A stretch of 64,000 nucleotides of DNA from Candidatus Cloacimonas sp. (GTDB taxonomy: Bacteria > Cloacimonadota > Cloacimonadia > Cloacimonadales > Cloacimonadaceae), in contig DAONFA010000002.1 in assembly GCA_035403355.1 (NCBI GenBank), forward strand, positions 1 to 64,000, read 5' to 3'. This document shows positions 17,814 through 25,830 of the stretch, piece after piece. Position numbers and translations under genes: made by a program. Positions within the stretch are counted from its first letter, which is position 1; each line of letters starts with the position of its first letter. The notes beneath the pieces were generated by a model. It was not told where the DNA came from. It made no database searches and was given only the letters and a program-made list of their open reading frames with translations.

Positions 17814-18167
17814 TTGGCTGAAAGCATCAGCTTGGAAACCGTTATCAATTGGTTGAAAGAAAAGAAAGCGGAGAATATCCGTATTTATAATGTGCAGGAT
17901 AAATGTTCCTATACAGATGTAATAGTTGTTTGTGAAGGCAGCGCCGATGTGCATAATAAAGCCATTGCCAATCACATCGTAGAGATGGCAAAAGAGAATA
18001 AACTGACCCTTTTAAGCAAAGAAGGTATGGACTATGGGCAATGGGTGTTGCTTGATATTGGAGAACTGATTGTGCATATCTTTTTACCCGAAACAAGAGA
18101 TTATTATAATATAGACGAGCTTTTAACCAAATTGGTAAATAAACCGTTGCAAGAGAGTGAAAAATGA
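17814..18167 (+). CDS. rsfS: Ribosome silencing factor RsfS
   Basis: Binds ribosomal protein uL14 and blocks 30S-50S joining when nutrients run low. The Iojap-family blocks are visible: YTDVIVVCEGSADVHNKAIA and GQWVLLDIGELIVHIFLPETRDYYNIDELL (quoted in part: DIGELIVHIF, RDYYNID). 117 residues, standard. The start is TTG behind a strong GGGAGGAA. Its TGA overlaps the ATG of argS (ATGATAA). Confidence 0.94.
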   Translation: MAESISLETVINWLKEKKAENIRIYNVQDKCSYTDVIVVCEGSADVHNKAIANHIVEMAKENKLTLLSKEGMDYGQWVLLDIGELIVHIFLPETRDYYNIDELLTKLVNKPLQESEK

Positions 18168-19813
18168 TAAAAGAGCTTCTGCATCAGAATATTGTTGAGG
18201 TCTTAGATATTCTGAAACTTAGCCATGCCAAGGAATTCAGTGTTGAAATTCCCAATAATACGGAATTTGGCGATTATTCTTCCAATGCTGCTTTGGTTTT
18301 AAGTAAAGAAAACAAGCTGAAACCTGAAGCAATGGCAGAAAAGATTGTTAAAGAACTAAAGAAAAATAAGGCATATAAAAAACTGGAAATTGCCGGTCCC
18401 GGCTTTATCAATTTCTATCTTGCCCCGGCTTTATATCAGCAGGTCTTTTGGGAAATTTATAAAGACGAAGAATACGGAACAAGCGATTTCGGCAATAAGG
18501 AAAAAGTGCTGTTGGAATTTGTCAGCGCCAATCCTACGGGTCCCTTAAATATTGTCAGTGCCCGAGCAGCTGCTTTTGGAGATACCATATATAGAATAAT
18601 GAAATATGTAGGTTATGCTCCGGCAAGGGAATTTTATATAAACGATGCGGGTAATCAAGTAGATATTCTGGCAGAATCGTTGGAATTGCGTTTAAGGGAA
18701 ATCCACGGAGAGAAGATTGGCGAATTCCCCTATGAAGCATATCACGGAGAGTATGTGAAGCATTTGGCTCACCGTTTGAACGCTTTGGAAGGAACCAGGG
18801 TTTTTATGCTGCCGGAAAAAGACCGCCTGGAGCACTTGAAAGAATTTGCCTTATCCGAGCTTTTGGAAATGCAAAGAAATTCGCTGGAGAAATTTGGTGT
18901 TGTTTTTGAAGGTTGGGTTTCCGAAAAGACCCTGCGTTCAGAAGGAGTGGTGGAAGAAGTTCTGTCCTATTTAACGGAAGCGGATTGTACTTATGAAAAA
19001 GATGATGCCATTTGGTTTTCCAGCACAAAATTTGGGGACGACAAAGATAGAGTGCTGATGAAATCGGATGGTTCCATCACCTATTTTGTTCCCGATGTTG
19101 CCTATCATTTAACTAAAATTCAGCGTGGTTTCACTAAATTGATAGATATTTTCGGACCCGATCACCATGGCTATGTACCAAGGATTAGAGCTGCCTTTAG
19201 GGCTTTGAATTATGATGAATCCATCCTGGAATTCATATTTCTGCAGCAGGTTAATATCTTTGAGAGTGGGGAAAGAGTGAAAATGAGCAAGCGTGCGGGT
19301 AAAATTGTAACTATGGACGATCTTATCAGTGTTGTTGGAAAAGATGCAGCCCGTTATTTTTTCATAGCGCGCAAGGCAAATGCACATCTGAATTTTGATT
19401 TGGAGCTTGCCTTGAAGAAAAATAACGAAAACCCTGTTTACTATTGCCAATATGCTTATGCCCGGATTTGCAGTATAATGAAAAAAGCTCGTAGCGAGAA
19501 GGTCTATCCCAAGCATTTCAAAAAAGAAATGGTAAAAAAACTCGTGAAACCGGAAGAACTGGCGCTAATTCAAAAAATGGCGGACTTGCCTGAATTGCTT
19601 ATTTTAATAGCCATTCATCGGGAACCGCATCGCTTAACTACTTACATAGAAGAGCTTGCGTCTTTGCTTCATCATTATTACGAAAAGTATCAGATCGTAA
19701 ATGCCCGCAATCTTTCTCTTTCGCAAGCGCGTTTGATGCTGCTTTTTACCGTTAAAAAAGTTATGGAAATCAGCTTTGAGTTAATGGGCATTAGTGCACC
19801 CGAAAAAATGTAG
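18164..19813 (+). CDS. argS: Arginyl-tRNA synthetase with altered HIGH motif
   Basis: Charges tRNA-Arg. The domain order is that of ArgRS: N-terminal Add1 domain (about 1-85), Rossmann catalytic core, KMSKR loop (VKMSKRAGKIVTMDD, about residue 375), DALR anticodon domain ending FELMGISAPEKM. The region that normally reads PTGPLHVGH is PTGPLNIVSARAAAFGD here, so both HIGH histidines and the Gly are replaced. KMSK and the rest look intact and the length (549) is normal, so the enzyme may belong to a known divergent subgroup rather than be inactive. Starts in a 4-nt overlap with rsfS. Confidence 0.94.
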   Translation: MIKELLHQNIVEVLDILKLSHAKEFSVEIPNNTEFGDYSSNAALVLSKENKLKPEAMAEKIVKELKKNKAYKKLEIAGPGFINFYLAPALYQQVFWEIYKDEEYGTSDFGNKEKVLLEFVSANPTGPLNIVSARAAAFGDTIYRIMKYVGYAPAREFYINDAGNQVDILAESLELRLREIHGEKIGEFPYEAYHGEYVKHLAHRLNALEGTRVFMLPEKDRLEHLKEFALSELLEMQRNSLEKFGVVFEGWVSEKTLRSEGVVEEVLSYLTEADCTYEKDDAIWFSSTKFGDDKDRVLMKSDGSITYFVPDVAYHLTKIQRGFTKLIDIFGPDHHGYVPRIRAAFRALNYDESILEFIFLQQVNIFESGERVKMSKRAGKIVTMDDLISVVGKDAARYFFIARKANAHLNFDLELALKKNNENPVYYCQYAYARICSIMKKARSEKVYPKHFKKEMVKKLVKPEELALIQKMADLPELLILIAIHREPHRLTTYIEELASLLHHYYEKYQIVNARNLSLSQARLMLLFTVKKVMEISFELMGISAPEKM

Positions 19814-19831
19814 CGTTAATTGAGTAAATAA

Positions 19832-20272
19832 ATGGATGATTCCTTTCGTATAGGTATAGCCGTTCCGAGTGATATTGATGCCTTTCAGGAAATAGAAAAG
19901 CAGGTTTTTTCCAATCCCTGGCCCCGGGAAGCTTTTTCCGGGATGCTTTTTTCCTGGTTTTTTACTTTGCTAAGGGAAGATGAAGTGATTGGTTATATTA
20001 TTTATAGCGGTGGGGCAGATGAAATGGTAATTGTGAATTTTGCTGTCCGACCCGATTTTCAGGGAAAGGGCTTAGGGGAATATTTGCTAACGGAAACAAT
20101 GCGAATGATGTATGATAGGGGAATTCGCTATTTTTATCTGGATGTGCGGATGTCCAATTTCAAAGCACATTCTTTATACAAGAAGGTAGGATTTGAGGAT
20201 ATCGGCATCCGTAAGAATTATTATAATAAACCCGACGAAGATGCCATAGTTATGGGAATGAAAATAAAATGA
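19832..20272 (+). CDS. rimI: GNAT N-acetyltransferase, RimI-like
   Basis: Acetyl-CoA-dependent N-terminal acetyltransferase of the RimI type, which acts on ribosomal protein bS18 in E. coli. Acetyl-CoA loop: RPDFQGKGLGEYLL (about residues 71-84). The substrate-side block DVRMSNFKAHSLYKKVGFEDIG and the early QVFSNPWPREAF are characteristic. 146 residues. It follows argS after 18 bp and shares ATGA with nadB. Other GNAT substrates cannot be excluded. Confidence 0.85.
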   Translation: MDDSFRIGIAVPSDIDAFQEIEKQVFSNPWPREAFSGMLFSWFFTLLREDEVIGYIIYSGGADEMVIVNFAVRPDFQGKGLGEYLLTETMRMMYDRGIRYFYLDVRMSNFKAHSLYKKVGFEDIGIRKNYYNKPDEDAIVMGMKIK

Positions 20273-21870
20273 CTTGCGAATATGACTATTTAGTTATCGG
20301 CAGTGGTATTGCCGGTTTAATTTATGCCCTGCAGGTTTCCAAATATGGAAAAGTGGCAGTGATAACCAAAAGTTCTCTTACCGATTGTAATACAGACCAT
20401 GCTCAAGGGGGAATCGCTGCCGCTATAGACCCCAAGGATTCTTTTGCGGCTCATATTGAAGATACTTATCAGGCAGGAGCGGAATTAGGGAAAAAACAGG
20501 TAATCTCGGAAATTATCTCTTCAGCACCTCAACTGATTCAGTATTTGATAGATTTAGGAACGGATTTCACTTTGCGTGATCCTGCTTACGACATCTGCCT
20601 GGAGAATCTCTCTCTTACTATGGAGGGAGGTCACACACGCCGTAGGATTGCCTACGCTGCTGATTCTACAGGGCATCAAATTATGGAGGCATTAATTGCT
20701 CAATGCCGTAAAAATCCTAATATTGATATTTTTGAATATCATATCGCTATAGACCTGATAACTCAGCATCATGTAGTTCAAGATGAAGGTTTTGTACCCG
20801 GAATTTCCTGCTGGGGTGCCTATGTGTTAGAAACCAAAGAAAATAAAGTGGATATTTTTAAAGCCCGTAAAACGATGCTTGCAACCGGTGGAGCTGCCCA
20901 AATTTATTCTCCCAATACCAATCCCAAAGTTACCACCGGCGATGGAATGGCTATGGCTCGTTTAGCAGGAGGGCGTTTAGCTAATATGGAATTCGTGCAA
21001 TTTCATCCTACCGCTTTTTGGAATCCCGATGGCGAGACCTTTTTAATAAGCGAATCTCTAAGAGGAGAAGGAGCTGTTTTGCGTCTTTCAGATGGCAGCA
21101 CCTTTATGGAAAATTACCATCCGCAAGGTAATTTGGCTCCCCGGGATATCGTTTCCCGAGCCATAGACAGTGAATTGAAGAAGCGGGGAGAGAAATTTTG
21201 TTACCTGGATGCCACAAGAGTTCCTTCCGAGCAATTGCTGAAACATTTTCCCTCCATCAACAGTATGTTGAAAGCCCAGGGAATTGATTTTACGGTTGAT
21301 CCTATTCCGGTAGCTCCAGCAGCGCATTATTTTTGTGGAGGGGTGCTTTCTACCATTGAGGGCATCACGGATATCCGCAATTTATTTGTGGCAGGGGAAG
21401 TTGCCTGCAGTGGATTGCATGGAGCTAACCGTTTGGCATCCAATTCGTTACTGGAAGCATTGGTGATGGCATATAAAGCAGGAAATCATCCTTCCAATTG
21501 GGAAGAAGTTAAATTTCCACGTATCCCGGAATGGAAAGTGATTGAGGAATTCAATGAAAACGAATGGGTAGTGATTAGTCACAACCGGGAAATTATGGGA
21601 ACTATTATGCAAGGTTATGTAGGTATCAGAAGAAGCAGGCGTTTGCTGAATTATGCTCTTTCCCGATTGGAAAACATCTATAACGAAATTAACAACTTTT
21701 ACCAGCATAATGCAGTCCGCAAGGAAGTAGTGGAAACACGCAATATGGCAATTATAGCCATTGCTGTAGTAAGAAGTGCTCTAATGCGTAAGGAAAGCAG
21801 AGGAGCGCATTTTTTGGTAGATAACCCCTATCACGATGATGAACACTATAAACATGACACCATTATTTAG
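20269..21870 (+). CDS. nadB: L-aspartate oxidase
   Basis: FAD enzyme that turns aspartate into iminoaspartate for quinolinate and NAD synthesis; in anaerobes fumarate is the likely electron acceptor. Seen: FAD loop YLVIGSGIAGLIYAL at the N-terminus, DHAQGGIAAAID, HTRRRIAYAADSTG, and FCGGVLSTIEGITDIRNLFVAGE with LHGANRLASNSLLE, then a helical C-terminal domain. 533 residues, usual length. Starts in a 4-nt overlap with rimI; its end overlaps the annotated tmk start. nadA and nadC are not in the window. Confidence 0.95.
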   Translation: MTCEYDYLVIGSGIAGLIYALQVSKYGKVAVITKSSLTDCNTDHAQGGIAAAIDPKDSFAAHIEDTYQAGAELGKKQVISEIISSAPQLIQYLIDLGTDFTLRDPAYDICLENLSLTMEGGHTRRRIAYAADSTGHQIMEALIAQCRKNPNIDIFEYHIAIDLITQHHVVQDEGFVPGISCWGAYVLETKENKVDIFKARKTMLATGGAAQIYSPNTNPKVTTGDGMAMARLAGGRLANMEFVQFHPTAFWNPDGETFLISESLRGEGAVLRLSDGSTFMENYHPQGNLAPRDIVSRAIDSELKKRGEKFCYLDATRVPSEQLLKHFPSINSMLKAQGIDFTVDPIPVAPAAHYFCGGVLSTIEGITDIRNLFVAGEVACSGLHGANRLASNSLLEALVMAYKAGNHPSNWEEVKFPRIPEWKVIEEFNENEWVVISHNREIMGTIMQGYVGIRRSRRLLNYALSRLENIYNEINNFYQHNAVRKEVVETRNMAIIAIAVVRSALMRKESRGAHFLVDNPYHDDEHYKHDTII

Positions 21871-22567
21871 TTTGAATGTTGCACAAGGTAAGAATTCTTC
21901 CGGTGAAAGCTCTCACCGTGAAAATCTCACTCCTAATGCCTCATCAGACAAGGGACTTTTTATAACCTTTGAAGGCATTGAGGGCAGCGGAAAGACCACC
22001 CAGATTATGATGCTGGTGGATTTTCTAAAAGCCAAAGGTTTGCCTTATGTAACAACGCGCGAACCCGGGGGCACTAAAATTGCGGAAGCTATTCGCGAAT
22101 TACTGCTCAATCCGGAATTTAAGGAAATGAAACCGGAAACGGAATTACTGCTATATTGTGCCAGCAGAGCTCAACATACGGCAGAACTTATTCTTCCCGC
22201 CCTGGCTGAAGGGAAAATAGTGATTAGTGACCGTTATTTTGATTCCACTTATGCCTATCAGGGAGCTGCCAGAGAGCTAAACGAAGAACTGATCAATGTG
22301 CTTACCGAATTTTCAACTTATGGCAGGACTCCCGACCTTACTTTTCTTATAGACCTTCCTGTAGAAATTGGCATTGCCAGAATTAAAAATCGCAGTTTAG
22401 ACCGCCTGGAACAGGAAGCCCTCGGTTTTCACGAAAAAGTGCGCAAGCAATTTTTATCTATTGCCAATAAATACCCTTCCAGATATATTGTTCTTAATGG
22501 AGAAAGCCAACCGGAAATTATTCACCGTCAGATTCTCTCCACTCTGCAACCTTTTATAGGAGAATAA
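21836..22567 (+). CDS. tmk: Thymidylate kinase with N-terminal extension
   Basis: Phosphorylates dTMP to dTDP. The kinase domain begins at about residue 40: FITFEGIEGSGKTTQ (P-loop), TREPGGTKIAE, SDRYFDSTYAYQGAAR, and the LID-region Arg residues near RIKNRSLDRLEQ. Ahead of it is a polar extension (NSSGESSHRENLTPNASSDK) that ordinary Tmk lacks; it is encoded by DNA with a small hairpin (CGGTGA-AAGCTC-TCACCG at 21901-21918), so it may come from repeat DNA absorbed in frame. The start is uncertain: ATG at 21836 or 21854, or TTG at 21871 right after the nadB stop. No start codon lies closer to the P-loop. Confidence 0.9.
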   Translation: MMNTINMTPLFSLNVAQGKNSSGESSHRENLTPNASSDKGLFITFEGIEGSGKTTQIMMLVDFLKAKGLPYVTTREPGGTKIAEAIRELLLNPEFKEMKPETELLLYCASRAQHTAELILPALAEGKIVISDRYFDSTYAYQGAARELNEELINVLTEFSTYGRTPDLTFLIDLPVEIGIARIKNRSLDRLEQEALGFHEKVRKQFLSIANKYPSRYIVLNGESQPEIIHRQILSTLQPFIGE

Positions 22568-22568
22568 A

Positions 22569-24170
22569 ATGATTAAACCCAAGCAGAAACTTGCTCTAAT
22601 CTCAATTATCAGCATTTGGGTGTTAAGTGCCTTGCTTCTTGTTGTGGCAACGGATGCTTACGCTCAAACCCGTCCGCAAAGTACCAATTTATATTCCCAG
22701 GTGCAACTTTTCAGTGAGGTCTTATATAAGCTGAAACAATATTATGTAACCGACTTGGATGACGAAGAACTTATTAAAGCTGCCATTGACGGTATGCTTG
22801 GTTCTACAGACCCTCACACAACCTATTTTACTCCCGAGAAATTTAAGGAATTTACAACTACCACTAAAGGTTCCTTCGGAGGTTTGGGAATTCAAATAGA
22901 TAAAATCGGCGAATATATTACCGTCGTTTCTCCAATTGAAGGAACTCCTGCCTATAGAATGGGGATTACTGCCGGGGATAGAATTATCAAAGTTGACGGT
23001 GTCTCGGTAGTTGGTTTTTCTACGGATGAGGCAATTAAAAGAATGCGGGGGGATGTAGGAACTAAAGTTAAAATAACTATCAGCCGTCCCGGTTTACCTG
23101 AACCCATAGATTTTGAAATTACCCGCGAGACCATAAAAATAAAGAGTGTGCCCTATAGTTTCAAACTGGATAATGGCGTTGGCTACATTCGTATCACTCA
23201 ATTTAATGAAAATACTGTAACCGAGTTGAGGGCTGCTTTGGATAACCTGGAAAACCAAAATGTAAAGGGTTTGATTATAGACCTGCGTTGGAATCCCGGA
23301 GGACTTTTAGACCAGGCAGTAGATACCGTTAATGAATTTATCGGAAAAGACCGTTTGGTAGTGGAAACCAAAGGTAGAACGGAAAACAAGCAACTTTATA
23401 CCAGATATAATGTTAAAGAGCGAAACTATCCTATTGTCGTTCTTGTTAATGAAGCATCGGCATCCGCCTCAGAAATTTTTGCCGGCAGCTTGCAGGATTG
23501 GGATAAGGGCTTAGTGATGGGCAAAAATACTTTCGGGAAAGGAAGTGTGCAACAGCTTATTCCTCTTTCCAACGGCAACGGAATTAAAATTACTACTGCC
23601 TATTATTACATCAAAAGCGGACGCTGCATACATAAAATGAGTAATGATAACTTGCTTAAAGGCAAAGAAGTGAGCGAAGAAGACCTGAAAAAAGAAACCG
23701 AAAACAACCTCCAACAGGTCTATTATACTGCCAAAAATCGTAAGGTTTACGGAGGGGGAGGAATTCAACCCGATATTACAGTGGAGAGCGATTTCCTGAC
23801 CCTTTTCGGAGTTGAATTACGCCGTAAGAATGTCTTCTTCAATTTCGCCGTGGACTATTTGGTGCAACACAATCACCAGTTTGATGCCCATACCCAAATT
23901 GACAGTAAAATTATGAACGATTTTCTGGCTTATGTATCTAAAAACGACATTAAATATACCCAGGCAGATGTGGATAGCGCCAATAGCTTTATCCGGAATT
24001 CTATCAAAAGTGAACTTGTTCGTAAAGTGCAAGGTGACGAAGAAGCATATAAAATAACCATTTCTCAGGATAAACAGTTGATGGAAGCAATTTCTCTGTT
24101 TGACCGTTTTAAAACCTTGGAACAGATGTTTGCCTATGCCGCTTCCTTGAATGAAAAAAAAGGAAAATAG
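22569..24170 (+). CDS. Carboxy-terminal processing protease (S41)
   Basis: Periplasmic serine protease of the CtpA/Prc family. An N-terminal hydrophobic segment (about 8-30, ending DAYAQT) is a signal peptide or anchor. A PDZ domain (about 100-180, GGLGIQIDKIGEYITVVSP and AGDRIIKVDG) precedes the S41 core with the catalytic Ser in EASASASEIFAG (about 294) and Lys in NTFGKGSVQ (about 324). A C-terminal segment of about 130 residues follows, as in longer CtpA forms. It starts 1 bp after the tmk stop and is the last gene of the run; the following 830 bp are repeats. Confidence 0.93.
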   Translation: MIKPKQKLALISIISIWVLSALLLVVATDAYAQTRPQSTNLYSQVQLFSEVLYKLKQYYVTDLDDEELIKAAIDGMLGSTDPHTTYFTPEKFKEFTTTTKGSFGGLGIQIDKIGEYITVVSPIEGTPAYRMGITAGDRIIKVDGVSVVGFSTDEAIKRMRGDVGTKVKITISRPGLPEPIDFEITRETIKIKSVPYSFKLDNGVGYIRITQFNENTVTELRAALDNLENQNVKGLIIDLRWNPGGLLDQAVDTVNEFIGKDRLVVETKGRTENKQLYTRYNVKERNYPIVVLVNEASASASEIFAGSLQDWDKGLVMGKNTFGKGSVQQLIPLSNGNGIKITTAYYYIKSGRCIHKMSNDNLLKGKEVSEEDLKKETENNLQQVYYTAKNRKVYGGGGIQPDITVESDFLTLFGVELRRKNVFFNFAVDYLVQHNHQFDAHTQIDSKIMNDFLAYVSKNDIKYTQADVDSANSFIRNSIKSELVRKVQGDEEAYKITISQDKQLMEAISLFDRFKTLEQMFAYAASLNEKKGK

Positions 24171-24193
24171 GATTTAGCAGGTTAGCTCCTTAG

Positions 24194-24285
24194 GGCAACA
24201 TCGGAAAGTTGACCTCCTGGTCAACCTCTTCGTTTGCATGAACGAACGAGGATGGCGTTAGCTCCTCGGGAAATTACCGAGGCAA
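24194..24285. repeat. Hairpin cassettes behind the S41 gene
   Basis: Three adjacent hairpins: AGTTGAC-CTCCTG-GTCAACC (a member of the 7-6-7 family, preceded by CGGAA), TTCGTT-TGCATG-AACGAA inside CCTC...GAGG, and CCTCGG-GAAATTA-CCGAGG. They lie in the 24171-25004 gap, which also holds M1, M2 and P elements described separately. No gene is supported here besides the small one at 25005. Confidence 0.7.
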
Positions 24286-24292
24286 ACAGCTT

Positions 24293-24405
24293 GTTTTGAC
24301 TTACAATTTTGCCAATGCCATCGCTGAAACCACAACCCGCAAATTGGCAAACACTGGCAACTGCGCTATTATTGGTTTCCTCATTGCAAAATTGTGAGTT
24401 AAAAC
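24293..24405 (+). repeat. M1 element copy a (terminal inverted repeats, 113 bp)
   Basis: Begins GTTTTGACTTACAATTTTGC and ends GCAAAATTGTGAGTTAAAAC, its near-exact inverted complement. Internal sequence differs from other M1 copies except for scattered words. No open frame, so it would need a helper in trans if mobile. Confidence 0.75.
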
Positions 24406-24538
24406 AAGAATTCTGTACACTGGCAACTGCGCTTTACCAACCCCTCTATTTTTGTGCTCACCGAAAGAAGATATTTTTTTTCATTTGCAGGGTTGAGTTG
24501 GAATTGTTCAGCAATGGTGGCTTCGGAGTTGAATTATT

Positions 24539-24648
24539 GTTTTAACTCTAAACCGAGCTTTAGCTTTGACAGTATTGGCCAAAAGATAAATTTCCTGTAA
24601 ACTCTGCATCTTGTTGCAACTACAGAAGAATCGGTTTAAAGTCAAAAC
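24539..24648 (+). repeat. M2 element copy a (terminal inverted repeats, 110 bp)
   Basis: Ends are GTTTTAACTCTAAACCGA and TCGGTTTAAAGTCAAAAC. The interior (GCTTTAGCTTTGACAGTATT, AAGATAAATTTCCTGT) matches the tandem copies at 58106-58216 and 58248-58358. Confidence 0.8.
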
Positions 24649-24663
24649 AATATCCCTAAGCAA

Positions 24664-24800
24664 TCCCGAAATTTTCTCCATAAACCTCCGATATGACTCC
24701 CGTATCGTTCTCGTATCGCGATATGGGAACGATACGGGAATCTCATCTGCCACATAACGCAAAAAAGCAGGAACTGATAAACAAGTATTTTGGGGATGGA
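24664..24800 (+). repeat. Palindromic repeat P, copy 2
   Basis: Contains the best 40-bp palindrome of the family at 24699-24738: outer arms CCCGTATCGTTC and GAACGATACGGG (12 bp, exact) and an inner part that pairs through to a TCGCGA centre with a few G-T pairs. Flanks (ATTTTCTCCATAAACCTCCG and the GCAGGAACTG/TTTTGGGGATGG side) match copy 3. Confidence 0.85.
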
Positions 24801-24817
24801 AAACGAACAATGTTTTT

Positions 24818-24927
24818 GTTTTGACTCACAATTTTTCAGATTTCAAACCAGCTAAAAAGTGGTTGTAAGTGAAGAAAATTGTGGGTTGTGGTTTCATTGA
24901 AGGCAGGTGAAAATTGTAAGTTAAAAC
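24818..24927 (+). repeat. M1 element copy b (110 bp)
   Basis: Ends are GTTTTGACTCACAATTTTTC and AAAATTGTAAGTTAAAAC, inverted complements of each other. The interior holds CCAGCTAAAAAGTGGTTG and GGTTTCATTGAAGGCAGGTG, shared with copy c and the relic at 8895. Confidence 0.75.
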
Positions 24928-24933
24928 AAAAAT

Positions 24934-24972
24934 TTAAGAAAAAAAATGCCGTTTCTCCCCAAAAGAAACGGC
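24934..24972 (-). terminator. Intrinsic terminator after the HU operon
   Basis: On the - strand a 9-bp stem GCCGTTTCT/AGAAACGGC with a 7-nt loop is followed at once by ATTTTTTTTCTT. It ends transcription coming from the HU gene and the small basic-protein gene at 25005-25094. This is the clearest factor-independent terminator in the window. Confidence 0.9.
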
Positions 24973-25004
24973 AAAATTTATGAAATAGACAGCGCTCGGC
25001 TATT

Positions 25005-25094
25005 CTATTTGCGTTTATGACGGTTCTTGCGAAGGCGTTTCTTCCTTTTGTGGGTTGCGATTTTATGGCGTTTTCTCTTTTTCCCGCATGGCAT
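25005..25094 (-). CDS. 29-residue AURKAIP1/COX24-like (bS22-like) basic protein
   Basis: Very small, highly basic protein: MPCGKKRKRHKIATHKRKK, then RLRKNRHKRK. It fits the AURKAIP1/COX24 (DUF1713) family, whose bacterial members are tiny ribosome-associated proteins such as mycobacterial bS22; Bacteroidota have near-identical short forms (from memory). Only Lys, Arg and His dominate, as expected for an rRNA-binding peptide. It lies 14 bp downstream of HU and just ahead of a strong terminator, so it is transcribed with HU. The Shine-Dalgarno is weak. It is too short for routine gene calling; conservation is what makes it credible. Confidence 0.8.
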   Translation of the reverse strand: MPCGKKRKRHKIATHKRKKRLRKNRHKRK

Positions 25095-25108
25095 AATTGC
25101 AGCTCTTA

Positions 25109-25396
25109 TTACTTTGTCTTAACGCTAATTACAGCGTTTTTAAATTCGCGGGAAAATTTGAAGGTAGGAACGGTTCTGGCAGGAACAGGAACTTTTTGGT
25201 CTGTTTTGGGGTTACGACCTACGCGTGGTTTACGGGTTTTTAGTTTAAAGGTTCCAAAACCACGAATTTCAATATGATTTCCCTTAGCCATACTATCTTT
25301 AATGGCATAAAAAAGGGCATCAACAACAACAGCGACATCTTTACGGATAATTCCGGTGTTTTCCGAAATGATTTTTACTAAATCGGCTTTTGTCAT
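25109..25396 (-). CDS. HU-family DNA-binding protein
   Basis: Histone-like DNA-bending protein of 95 residues. The N-terminal helices (MTKADLVKIISENTG), the signature IEIRGFGTFKLKTRKPRVGRNPKT (in part GFGTF, RKPRVGRNPKT) and the beta-arm tip VPVPARTVPTFKFS are all standard. A good Shine-Dalgarno, CAAGGAGAAA, precedes the ATG. It heads a two-gene unit with the small basic protein. HU versus IHF cannot be told for certain; no partner subunit gene is in the window. Confidence 0.95.
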   Translation of the reverse strand: MTKADLVKIISENTGIIRKDVAVVVDALFYAIKDSMAKGNHIEIRGFGTFKLKTRKPRVGRNPKTDQKVPVPARTVPTFKFSREFKNAVISVKTK

Positions 25397-25457
25397 TTTT
25401 TTTCTCCTTGAAATTAGTTTTTCACTATTTTGCTGTAATTCAGCAATAAGGTATTCA

Positions 25458-25484
25458 TAGATAAAACCTTAGGATTTATGTCAA
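25458..25484 (-). promoter_or_regulatory. Probable HU promoter
   Basis: On the - strand TTGACA, 15 bp, then TATCTA, about 60 bp ahead of the HU start. The spacing is shorter than the usual 17 bp but recurs at four other sites in this window. Confidence 0.4.
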
Positions 25485-25830
25485 GGGAAAAATCTTGCGG
25501 GGCTGCCCGGTGCTTTCAGAAATCCTTTTACAATAATGCATACAGGTTAATTTGCGGAAATAAATTTGCAGGCAGGCAGTCCTTTTGAAACAGCAATTTC
25601 ATTTTAAGAAAAGCTTATGCCCTATAAAAACGGACTAAACTTTATTCCGAAAAAACAAGGAAAATCCTGGGGCAAAGAAAACCAATATTTCTTTTTCCTG
25701 CCTCACAGGAATGGCGCGGGACTATCATCTGAGAAAGGAAATAATTTCTCTTCCGCCAGGGTGTAAATAGAATTAATAATAGAAATGCATTTTGCGGATG
25801 ATAAGGGATAAGACCTTAGAAAATATCATC

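Noticed and set aside
24309..24545. 78-codon + strand frame across the repeat island
   Set aside because: It runs through an M1 element and changes character along its length; no Shine-Dalgarno and no family resemblance.
24508..24810. 100-codon - strand frame
   Set aside because: It is made of M2 and P repeat sequence; the palindrome translates as an open frame by chance.
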